From contig NZ_CP048829.1 of assembly GCF_019355395.1 (NCBI RefSeq), positions 2,955,001-3,019,000 of the forward strand: a DNA stretch of 64,000 bases, given 5' to 3'. Below, one piece after another: positions 1 through 6,815 of the stretch. Numbering within the stretch: the stretch's first letter is position 1; each line of letters starts with the position of its first letter. The notes under the pieces are model-generated. The model saw only the letters and a program-made list of their open reading frames with translations, made no database searches and had not been told where the DNA came from. Made by a program: the position numbers and the translations under genes. This DNA comes from Chordicoccus furentiruminis. Its GTDB lineage: Bacteria; Bacillota; Clostridia; Lachnospirales; Lachnospiraceae.

Positions 1-600
1 ATAGCCCTGTTCTTTTATACTGACACTGCTGAAGATCCGGTCGATGACCTGCCGGGTAGACTTACCGACCGAGCTCGCCCAGTTTCGGATCCGCTCGTCA
101 TCCCACTGGACGATGTTACGAAAGGCAGGCGGCATGTCTTCCGGATGTGTGGAGTACTTGTTCTTCCTATAGTCCGGAAAACGGTTGTGTGTTGTCAGGC
201 GTTCTCCTTTGTAATAGAGCTCCACAAAACGATCTGTGACCTTCAAATCCACCTTCTTTTTCGCGTACTGATACGGACAGGAATACCGGTTCTTCTTGTA
301 CACGACATGGAAGTCGAGGTTTACAGCCCGGCCATAGACCCACTCGGCGATCTCGTAAGGGACATCCGGGAGCGGACGAAGGAATTCCCTTTCTTCCTGA
401 AGCACCTCATAACGGCTGCCTTCGCGTTTCTGAAAAGCCTCATGGTTGAACTTATAGAGCCTGTCCGCAACTCCCTTCTTGAGTTCTGAGAAGGAGTAAT
501 ACACATCGTTCCGACACCGGGCAATGATGGCGGTGGCAATCTTACCGACCGTGCCTTCTACGGAAGACTTCTGCTTCTTATCGGTAATTTCTGATAAGAA
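1..600 (-). pseudogene. IS21-family IstA transposase fragment
   Basis: Reading the minus strand from about 600 down to the window edge gives an uninterrupted IstA-like stretch of about 200 residues. It contains EGTVGKIATAIIARCRND, PYEIAEW, a YYKGERLTTH segment, and STRQVIDRIF near the window edge. These line up in order with the plus-strand IstA at 590-1417 (EGNVGHVSTWIIAALRD, PYETAEW, FYKQDRIASH, NTKRTIDAIL), so this is the C-terminal half of a second, divergent IS21 transposase. The N-terminal half (helix-turn-helix and first catalytic residues) is absent, replaced at about 572-603 by the head of the opposite-strand copy. The C-terminal end lies beyond the window. It is not functional as seen. 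Confidence 0.8.
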
Positions 601-603
601 GCA
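572..603. repeat. 11-bp inverted repeat at head-to-head istA junction
   Basis: TGCTTCTTATC at 572-582 is the perfect reverse complement of GATAAGAAGCA at 593-603, with a 10-base loop. On each strand the repeat encodes the Asp-Lys-Lys of IstA, and the two oppositely oriented istA fragments meet exactly here. Confidence 0.85.
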
Positions 604-1417
604 CAAACCAAGCGCTGAAGGCAATGTCGGCCATGTATCGACCTGGATCATTGCCGCCCTGCGTGACGAACAGTTCTTTTCTCTTGCGGGACTCAACAAG
701 GCGATTCAGGAAAAACTGAAAGCCTACAATGACCGGAAGTTCCAGAAAAAAGAGGGCAGCCGGTCAAGCCTCTTCCGCGAAGAAGAACTGCCACGCCTGG
801 CAAAGCTCCCAGCCACCCCATATGAAACCGCCGAATGGAAACAAGCGACAGTCCAGTACAATTATCACATAAGCATAGGGAAAATGCTATATTCCGTGCC
901 TTATGCGTACATCGGCAAGAAGGTCGATGTCAGAGTGACTGAATCGATGATTGAGGTCTTTTACAAACAGGATCGTATCGCCTCTCACAGGAGGCTGAAA
1001 GGGCGTCCTGGCCAGTACAGTACCGTGCCGGAACACATGCCTCCTGATCACCAGAAGTACCTGGAATGGGACGGCGACCGGTTCCGCAAATGGGCCATAA
1101 AGATTGGAAGCAATACAAAACGTACCATTGATGCAATCCTTTCTTCAAAAGCAGTTGAACAGCAGGCTTATCGTGCTTGTATGGCTCTACTGAAGCTGGA
1201 AAAGCGTTATTCGGCAGAGTCCTTGGAAAGCGCCTGTGCAAAGGCTCTGGCATTCAATCCGAGCCCAAGCTATAAATCTGTATGCAACATCCTTGCTGCT
1301 GAAAATACGCTTTTACAGCAGAAGCAGACAGCTCAGACAAAGGCTACACCTCTACAGAATCCTTATGGGATAACCAGAGGAGCAAAGTACTACGGAGGTG
1401 AAAACCATGTCGAATGA
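590..1417 (+). pseudogene. istA: IS21-family transposase IstA, 5'-truncated
   Basis: The frame from about 590 to the stop at 1415-1417 encodes roughly 275 residues matching the C-terminal half of IS21 IstA: the SDKKHKPSAEGNVGHV segment, then PYETAEW, the Arg-rich DNA-binding part and NTKRTIDAILSS near the C terminus. Full IstA proteins are about 500 residues, so the helix-turn-helix and the first part of the DDE catalytic domain are missing. The frame stays open back to an ATG at 524, but residues before about 590 come from the reverse of the opposing copy and are not IstA. The 3' end overlaps istB by 11 bases, the usual IS21 arrangement. It would be inactive without a complementing copy. Confidence 0.85.
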
Positions 1418-2171
1418 ATCTACAATCAATAAGCTCGTCGAGATGCACATGACCCCGATGGCTGATGCCTTCCGAGCTCAGCTCAGGGATCCGAGCATCC
1501 GTGAAATCTCTTTTGAGGACCGTTTCGCCCTGATGGTCGATGCTGAATACAACAGCCGCAAGACCAACCGTCTGAAGCGCCTCATTATGGATGCCTCCTT
1601 CGATCAGCCTGAAGCTTACATCGGAGATATCAATTACGTCTCCGGCAGAAAACTCGATCGAGATCTGATTGGCAGGCTTGCTGGCTGCGAGTACATAACT
1701 GACAATCGGAACATCTTCATCACCGGAGCGACCGGATGCGGCAAGACCTATCTGGCATGCGCTCTCGGAATGGAGGCCTGTAAGCAGTACTACAAAACAC
1801 TGTATGTCCGCCTTCCGGATCTTTTGATCGAATTGGCGGAGGCTAGGAGAACCGATACATACGAGAAAGCAATCAAGAAGTATTCAAAACCTGCACTTCT
1901 GATTATTGATGAATGGCTTCTTCTCCCGCTGACGCAGGAGCAACAGCCGGACATATTCGAGATCCTGAGCAAGAGATACCACAGGAAATCTACGGTCTTC
2001 TGTTCGCAATACAAGGAAGAGGGCTGGTATCAGCAACTCGGTGGCAGTGACGCTCCTCTTACCGATGGCATTCTCGACAGGATCGTTCATGATGCCTATC
2101 GGATCGACATCGAGCCAGTCGATCCAACCAAAGACATCTCCATGAGGGAAGTCTATGGTCTACACAAGTAA
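1407..2171 (+). CDS. istB: IS21-family helper ATPase IstB
   Basis: This 254-residue protein is the AAA+ ATPase that activates IstA and selects target DNA in IS21 transposition. Walker A is GATGCGKTYLA at about residues 108-118 and Walker B is ALLIIDEW about 50 residues later. The N-terminal region is the IstB-type helical domain. Length is normal and the frame is intact. ATG at 1407 is preferred over the GTG at 1398 because GGAGG at 1394-1398 sits 8 bases upstream of it. Its istA partner in this copy is truncated, so the ATPase is probably an orphan unless another IS21 copy exists. Confidence 0.93.
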   Translation: MSNESTINKLVEMHMTPMADAFRAQLRDPSIREISFEDRFALMVDAEYNSRKTNRLKRLIMDASFDQPEAYIGDINYVSGRKLDRDLIGRLAGCEYITDNRNIFITGATGCGKTYLACALGMEACKQYYKTLYVRLPDLLIELAEARRTDTYEKAIKKYSKPALLIIDEWLLLPLTQEQQPDIFEILSKRYHRKSTVFCSQYKEEGWYQQLGGSDAPLTDGILDRIVHDAYRIDIEPVDPTKDISMREVYGLHK

Positions 2172-2311
2172 TCGCGACGGAGGTGGCTCAGTTCCTTCCG
2201 GACACCTGGCTCACCCGCCACCGGAAGGGCGGCTCCGCCGCACCGGAATATTCAAGTGGGCCGGAGGCGCGGAATAATCAAATAACCTCTTATCATTCAT
2301 TTACACACGAT

Positions 2312-2385
2312 TGGCCCTTTTAATCCGACTGAAAATGGCCCTTTCTTTCCGACTCGAGAGTGGCCCTTATTGCCCGACCCTAACA
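2312..2385 (+). repeat. IS21 right end with three terminal repeats
   Basis: Three 19-base repeats of the form TGGCCCTTTnnnnCCGACT start at 2312, 2336 and 2361, spaced 24-25 bases, and the element ends in ..AACA at 2385. In reverse complement the tip starts TGTTAGGGTCGGG, with the TG terminus normal for IS21. These are the expected multiple transposase-binding sites. Between istB and these repeats (2172-2311) only a GC-rich hairpin around CCGGAAGGGCGGCTCCGCCGC is visible. Confidence 0.85.
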
Positions 2386-2535
2386 GCTCCTTTTGATTCG
2401 GAACGAATTGCGTTAAAGACGGAACCATATTCGGGAAGATGGACGCATCATATTGTTGTCAGCTCGCCGGAGGAGCTGGATGAAGAATTGCTTTCATGGA
2501 TAAAAACTGCCTATACTTTTGCAGATGCAAAGTGA
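2386..2535 (+). pseudogene. 3' fragment of a DUF5655-type protein gene, cut by IS21
   Basis: Immediately after the IS21 tip the frame encodes about 49 residues ending at the TGA at 2533-2535. The text RWTHHIVVSSPEELDEELL followed by WIKTAYTFA matches the C-terminal end of DUF5655 proteins, small bacterial proteins of unknown function often found beside DUF1801 proteins. The N-terminal part is not in the window. The open frame runs back into the IS end, so the original start is lost. I infer that IS21 inserted into this gene. Confidence 0.7.
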
Positions 2536-2560
2536 ATAACAGCAGAGGAGGATAGTGGAT

Positions 2561-2965
2561 ATGTGGAGATGCCCGAAATGTGGACGGAGTTTCAGCCGCG
2601 AAGGACAGGGCCATTACTGTGGCAAGATCGAAACAGTAGATCAGTACATTGAAGAACAGGATGAAAAAGTAAGACCATACCTGAATGAAGTCCGCCAGAT
2701 CATCCGCAGCACGATTCCGGACGCACAGGAGAAGATCTCGTGGAGTATGCCAACATACTGGAAGGGCCGGAACCTCATTCACTTCGCAGCGTCGAAAAAA
2801 CATCTGGGCCTTTATCCAGGAGGAGAAGCAACCACGGTTTTTGCCGATAAACTGGCGAATTATGATGTGAGCAAGGGAACGATCCGGCTGCCCTATACCA
2901 AACCGCTGCCGAGAGATCTGATTGCAGAGATCGCAGTGTGGTGCTATGGGCAGTATGCAAGATGA
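2561..2965 (+). CDS. DUF1801/YdhG-like protein with N-terminal zinc-finger motif
   Basis: This is a 134-residue protein. Residues 1-20 carry two CxxC/C-type ligands (WRCPKCGRSF, then HYCG), suggesting a small zinc ribbon. From about residue 25 onward the sequence matches the DUF1801 (YdhG/SufE-like fold) domain: YLNEVRQIIRSTIPDAQEK, then SWSMPTYWKG, then KHLGLYPG. DUF1801 proteins have been linked to iron or stress physiology, but their molecular role is unknown. ATG 2561 is chosen over GTG 2555 because GAGGAGG at 2545-2551 is well spaced from it. It lies just downstream of the DUF5655 fragment, a common pairing. Confidence 0.75.
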   Translation: MWRCPKCGRSFSREGQGHYCGKIETVDQYIEEQDEKVRPYLNEVRQIIRSTIPDAQEKISWSMPTYWKGRNLIHFAASKKHLGLYPGGEATTVFADKLANYDVSKGTIRLPYTKPLPRDLIAEIAVWCYGQYAR

Positions 2966-3120
2966 ATTGAACCTTTTAACACCGTTGCCATGCCTTTTCC
3001 GCCAAAATAGAAAAGTCAGCCAACCTTATTTTCCAAATAAGCAGTGTATTTCGTCATGCATTCGGGATAGAATAGGATCCACCAATAAAAAACAGGCTTC
3101 GGAAAAGAGAGGAACGATGT

Positions 3121-3324
3121 ATGAGATTGAACGCGCATGATGTCCGTTCCAGAGTGGCGATTACGAGGCTCCTGATCAAGGCGGCCACGGAACTGGAATA
3201 CAGCACAGCAATCCGTATCGAGGATGCATTGCGCTTTCGATCTGAAGCCGCCAAATACGGGAATGAGGTAGAATGCTATGTTAAGCTTTCTGGTGCTTAT
3301 CTTGATCATGATCGGTCTGTTTAA
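3121..3324 (+). CDS. Possible small helical protein, perhaps frameshifted
   Basis: This 67-codon frame encodes a hydrophilic, helix-forming sequence (ITRLLIKAATELEYSTAIR, then ALRFRSEAAKYGNEVE). A GAGAGGA ribosome binding site at about 3104-3110 serves either the ATG at 3117 (which reads MYEIERA and stops) or the ATG at 3121. Removing one base near 3137 would join MYEIERA to DVRSRVAITR, so the gene may be a frameshifted version of a slightly longer one. It overlaps the start of the membrane protein at 3278. I do not recognise the family. Confidence 0.35.
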   Translation: MRLNAHDVRSRVAITRLLIKAATELEYSTAIRIEDALRFRSEAAKYGNEVECYVKLSGAYLDHDRSV

Positions 3325-3499
3325 GCTTACGGGCCTGTTCTTTCGTGCTGCCGGCACGCTGCTGGGATGGATTTTAGGAGGTATCGGCTGGCTGATTCTT
3401 GCCGGACTCGCAGTGACAGTTTTGGGTCTGGCTCTGATTGCGGTGCCGGTCGTTTTGATTGTCGGCTGTGCCGCATTAATCGCTGCAGCAGCGTTTTGA
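3278..3499 (+). CDS. Small hydrophobic membrane protein
   Basis: This is a 73-residue, almost entirely hydrophobic protein with two or three membrane-spanning stretches (MLSFLVLILIMIGLF, GWILGGIGWLILAGLAV, and the C-terminal ALIAVPVVLIVGCAALIA). A GAGGTAG site lies just upstream of the ATG. It is followed 15 bases later by a short truncated ORF. Similar small membrane proteins sit beside short cytoplasmic proteins in Lachnospiraceae (my recollection, not checked). The function is unknown. Confidence 0.55.
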   Translation: MLSFLVLILIMIGLFKLTGLFFRAAGTLLGWILGGIGWLILAGLAVTVLGLALIAVPVVLIVGCAALIAAAAF

Positions 3500-3514
3500 G
3501 CCGGAGGGTAAGAG

Positions 3515-3652
3515 ATGTATGGCGTGTATGACAGGGATAAAGAAATACGAGAAGCTATCAGAGGAGGAGAATGTGCACTGAACAGTCTCAGGGAAGCAGA
3601 ACGGCATTCGAACAGCGCCGGGCAACTGGAGACTGTAGAAATGGCAGAATGA
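3515..3652 (+). pseudogene. Truncated small helical protein (45 codons)
   Basis: A GGAGGG site at 3503-3508 precedes the ATG. The frame encodes 45 residues containing REAIRGGECALNSLREAE and then NSAGQLETVEMAE before a TGA. From memory, a family of about 130-residue Lachnospiraceae proteins begins with a similar helical segment and continues with an NSAGNWG-like motif. In the +1 frame here the bases after NSAG read NWRL, so a one-base insertion near 3630 may have truncated the gene. The family match is unchecked. Confidence 0.4.
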
Positions 3653-3695
3653 AAAGGAAGAAAAACAGGGAGGCCCGCAGGCCTCTCTGAAGCGG

Positions 3696-4220
3696 TTACT
3701 TTATTTCGTTTGCCGCAAATCTGTGTGCGTCCGGAATCTCGCGCTTTGAATAGGACTCAGAAGTTTTTCCGACCGCAAGCGCGCCCAGAGGAACAAATCC
3801 TTCAGGAAGATCAAGCTTGTCCAGAAGCTTCTGGTTTTGGTTCATCGCGGCAACCGCACCGTATATATCGCATTGGCCGACACCTTCCCCGACGGCTGCA
3901 AGAGCCATGTTCTGGAGAATAAAGCCGACATTTGCGCTGGCGACATTTCCCTCGCCGTTTGAAGAGATGACAATCAGCATCGGAGCGCCATACAAAGGAT
4001 GCATAGACGGATTGCCGAAGAACTTTGCGGCACATGTGTCGATTTCACCAAGCAGATCAGGATTTGTGATAATAGTGAAATGAATGCTGTCATACTTTCC
4101 CATTCCGACCGGCGCCTCATATGCCGCCGTCAGGATCGAATTCAGCTGCTCTCCTGAGATCTGCTCTCCTGTATAAGAACGGATGGATTTACGGATATTC
4201 ATGGCTTCTTTCAGTTCCAT
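3696..4220 (-). CDS. Nitroreductase family protein
   Basis: This is a 174-residue flavoprotein of the nitroreductase superfamily, FMN-dependent NAD(P)H oxidoreductases acting on nitro compounds, quinones or flavins. The N-terminal FMN-phosphate motif RKSIRSYTGEQ is at residues 10-20. The mid-region helix contains ANVGFILQNMALAAVGEGVG, and the C-terminal LGALAVGKT matches the conserved G-x-P-like turn region. The length is typical of the short subgroup. A strong GGAGG site precedes the ATG at 4220. It is transcribed divergently from the acetyltransferase at 4414. The substrate cannot be predicted. Confidence 0.88.
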   Translation of the reverse strand: MELKEAMNIRKSIRSYTGEQISGEQLNSILTAAYEAPVGMGKYDSIHFTIITNPDLLGEIDTCAAKFFGNPSMHPLYGAPMLIVISSNGEGNVASANVGFILQNMALAAVGEGVGQCDIYGAVAAMNQNQKLLDKLDLPEGFVPLGALAVGKTSESYSKREIPDAHRFAANEIK

Positions 4221-4350
4221 ATTTTTTATACCTCCTTCGTCAGATTGCGATTATAGGCTTTTCAGATGAACAAAATGTGAAGAATAATACAATTCCGGCA
4301 GCAGAGCGTTCGCTGCATTTTTCTCTTTTTACGTCAGGAATCATGGGAGC

Positions 4351-4359
4351 TGATATAAT
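4351..4359 (+). promoter_or_regulatory. Extended -10 promoter for the GNAT gene
   Basis: TG-A-TATAAT at 4351-4359 is a perfect -10 with the TGn extension. No clear -35 is present at the right distance. It lies 55 bases upstream of the ATG at 4414. Confidence 0.55.
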
Positions 4360-4413
4360 ACTGTCATGGTTGCAGTGGTGAGGGCTGATCGTTTAGAGAC
4401 AGGGAGGACGGCA

Positions 4414-4905
4414 ATGAAGATGATGCTGAGGGAGTATGACAGCCATGATGCAGCCGCTGTGTCGGAAATATGGAATCAGGTGATAGCGGACGGCAATGCA
4501 TTTCCCCAGCTGAATCAGCTGGAAGATGAGGATGCGGACCGGTTCTTCAGAGCGCAGACGTATACCGGCGTGGCGGTTGATACAGAGAAGGATGAAGTCG
4601 TCGGCATGTACATCCTTCACCCGAATAACGAGGGACGGTGCGGACATATCTGTAATGCCTCTTATGCGGTACGGAAAGATATCAGGGGAGAGCATGTCGG
4701 GGAAATGCTCGTGAAGGACTGCCTGAACAAGGCACATGAAAAGGGATTCCGTATTCTTCAGTTTAATGCTGTTGTTGCCAGCAACATACATGCCATTCAC
4801 TTATATGAGAGGCTCGGATTCAGGAGAATCGGAATGGTTCCGGCAGGATTCCGTATGCCGGACGGATCCTACGAGGATATCATTCTTTATTACCACAATG
4901 TGTGA
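4414..4905 (+). CDS. GNAT family N-acetyltransferase
   Basis: This 163-residue protein has the GCN5-related acetyltransferase fold. The acetyl-CoA pyrophosphate-binding segment is VRKDIRGEHVGEML (about residues 87-100), followed by the conserved C-terminal motif NIHAIHLYERLGFRRIGM. The YEDIILYYHNV ending is usual for the phosphinothricin-acetyltransferase-like branch, but the substrate cannot be assigned. ATG 4414 is chosen because GGGAGG at 4402-4407 is properly spaced; longer in-frame starts lack a site. It stands alone, followed by debris. Confidence 0.85.
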   Translation: MKMMLREYDSHDAAAVSEIWNQVIADGNAFPQLNQLEDEDADRFFRAQTYTGVAVDTEKDEVVGMYILHPNNEGRCGHICNASYAVRKDIRGEHVGEMLVKDCLNKAHEKGFRILQFNAVVASNIHAIHLYERLGFRRIGMVPAGFRMPDGSYEDIILYYHNV

Positions 4906-4979
4906 GAGGCGGGCTCTGTGCTGAAGGATAAATCAATAGCTGCGCCGAAGCGATGTAAATGTGGCCGCTGTTTTTGTTC
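4906..4979. other. Short noncoding stretch before IS110 relic
   Basis: No supported gene or site is visible here. It is the edge of a 750-base gene-poor interval between the acetyltransferase and the broken aldo/keto reductase. Confidence 0.5.
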
Positions 4980-5126
4980 TTTCAAGTCGGCCGGCGAGAT
5001 AAAGGAAGGCCTGATCATTTCGCACATGAAAAGATCGCAGATCCATTTCGCATCTTTACGGTCCGTCTTGTTTCCCTTTTGCGGATTGGTGTGTTTTTTT
5101 GGGGGGGAGCAAGGACGACATTTCAT
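4980..5126 (-). pseudogene. IS110-family transposase relic
   Basis: The minus strand encodes about 49 residues including NPQKGNKTDRKDAKWICDLF followed by MCEMIRPSF. The intact IS110 transposase at 40467-41726 has KPQKGNKTDRKDAKWICDLF and MCDMIKPSF at the same place. The DNA is also clearly similar but not identical, so this is a relic of a related element rather than a recent copy. The segment covers the last two acidic residues of the DEDD catalytic set. Everything else of the element is gone. Confidence 0.85.
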
Positions 5127-5652
5127 GATTTCTGCCTGAGACGATAATTCTTGCTGACACTTACTGCTGCGCGGACGATACGCCGGAGAAGCATCTTGCG
5201 GCGCTTGAGACGATACACTCCTGCCAGATTCGGATTATTTGACTGATGAGTCACCTGAAAGCTTGAGCAGCACGAAAAACATCAAGCTGCAGACAGACCG
5301 TCAGCCGATCGGGAAAGATTATCACGGCAAACGAAAATCCGGCCGAGAACGAGATTTCAGATGTCGTATGAATTCTTTTGAATGGCGGCTTTCAGAAGGA
5401 AACCGGAGTCTGGACGGGAGTGATAACGGCAGCTGCAGTGGTGTACGGAACCGGATTTTGGGCGGTGAACTGCCTCATCGCGGCAAGAGCAGAAAATTGA
5501 TCGGTTTTTGAGGTTAGAGATTATCATTGCAGCGAGCACATTTTCAATTGCGCCCCGTCATTCATTCATCTGTCGCTGATCGGGATTAGATGAGCAGCCG
5601 GACTTCTTTCGACGGGATGAGATTTCGGATGCCGGCCGGAAAGGAGAGAGGA
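5127..5652. other. Degenerate region with gene debris
   Basis: No intact gene is supported. In the plus strand 5389-5499 encodes about 36 residues with a membrane-like segment (GVWTGVITAAAVVYGTGFW, then AVNCLIAARAEN) and a stop, but no start or upstream frame, so it looks like the 3' end of a lost membrane-protein gene. Another short fragment at about 5142-5241 ends in CQIRII and a stop. Neither can be identified. Confidence 0.45.
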
Positions 5653-6614
5653 ATGGAATATATCCGGATCCCTCATGTGAAGGGCAAAGTATCAAGGATC
5701 ATTTTCGGCACGGCGATGAAGCCGTTCAATGAAGGAAAAAGTGACGACGCGCTGCTCGACGCGGTCCTGGCGATGGGGGTAACTGTCCTCGATACAGCCC
5801 GCGTATACGGCGGGGCAGAGGAAGCGCTCGGCGGATGGCTGGAACGGACGGGCTGCCGGGACAGGGTTGTGATTCTTTCGAAATGCGGTCATTTTGATCT
5901 GGAGACCGGAAGGAGAAGGGTCTGTCCGGAGGCGATGCGGGCAGATCTGCAGACCTCGCTGGAGGCGCTTCACACGGATTTCATCGACATCTATCTCCTT
6001 CACAGGGATAATCCTGAAGTGCCGGTCGGTCCGCTGGTCGAGACTTTCAAGAAATGCATGCGGAGGGCCGGATCGGCGCCTTCGGAGGATCGAACTGGAC
6101 TTATGAAAGAATTGAGGAGGCAAATGAATACGCGTATGCGCATAATCTGATTCCGTTTGAGGTCTCAAGTCCCAATTTCGGTCTGGCCGATCAGATTGAA
6201 GATCCATGGGGTCAGGGGTGCGTCACGATCGCAGGGCCTCGGGCCAAGGAGGCGAGAGAGTGGTATAGGCGAAACGGGATACCCGTGATCGCCTATTCCT
6301 CGCTGGCCCACGGATTCTTTTCGGGCAGACTGAAGAGTACGAATCCCGAAGATGCGCCGAATATTCTCGACGCACCGGCCGTGAAGGGCTATGTATGTCC
6401 GGAAAATTTTGAGCGGCTGCGGCGCTGTGAGCAGCTGGCCGGGAGGAAGAAAACGACCGTGCCGCAGCTTGCGATGGCGTGGATGTTTCATCAGCGCCTA
6501 AACCTGTGCGCAGTGGTCAGCACGTCCCGGCCGGACCGCATGAAGCGCAATATTGACGCGCTTGCCCTTCCGCTGACGGACGAGGAGTGCAGGTGGATGA
6601 ACCTGGAGGAGTAA
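5653..6614 (+). pseudogene. Aldo/keto reductase, single-base frameshift
   Basis: Two overlapping frames together encode a full-length aldo/keto reductase of about 320 residues. The first (from ATG 5653, ribosome site AAGGAG at 5641-5646) contains the catalytic set DTARVYG (Asp, Tyr), LSKCGH (Lys) and LLHRD (His). The second, from about 6045, continues MHAEGRIGAFGGSNW, the NADPH-binding VIAYSSLAHGFFSG, and the C-terminal helix. Adding one base at about 6048-6051 restores ETF-xEMHAEGRIG, as expected for the family. Either the gene is recently inactivated or the base is a sequencing error. The substrate is unknown. Confidence 0.88.
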
Positions 6615-6724
6615 ACGCAGGAGATAAGGCAGAGCAGGAGAGAAAAAGGCGGAGCCTGGGAAGCATGGAACGGTTTTTCAACGAACGAATCCAACAATCT
6701 GACTGACAAAGCTAACAATTTGTC

Positions 6725-6753
6725 ATGACACGATGCCTGCGGGATGGTATGAT
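6725..6753 (+). promoter_or_regulatory. Promoter upstream of MATE gene
   Basis: ATGACA (6725-6730), a 17-base spacer and TATGAT (6748-6753) form a plausible sigma-A promoter, with transcription predicted to start near 6760. Confidence 0.5.
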
Positions 6754-6762
6754 CATTGCGTC

Positions 6763-6784
6763 TGCCTGCTTTGCAGGCATTTTT
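6763..6784 (+). terminator. Leader hairpin with T tract before MATE gene
   Basis: TGCCTGC (6763-6769) and GCAGGCA (6773-6779) form a 7-bp stem with a 3-base loop followed by five Ts. It lies between the predicted promoter and the MATE start codon, so it is either a 5'-terminal stem-loop or an attenuator. Confidence 0.5.
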
Positions 6785-6815
6785 GCGTGGATATTTTTCG
6801 GATGGAGCGGAGTGT

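Noticed and set aside
5239-5511. 90-codon plus-strand frame in the degenerate region
   Set aside because: It lacks a ribosome site, has an unnatural composition, and overlaps a membrane-protein fragment in another frame that looks more real.
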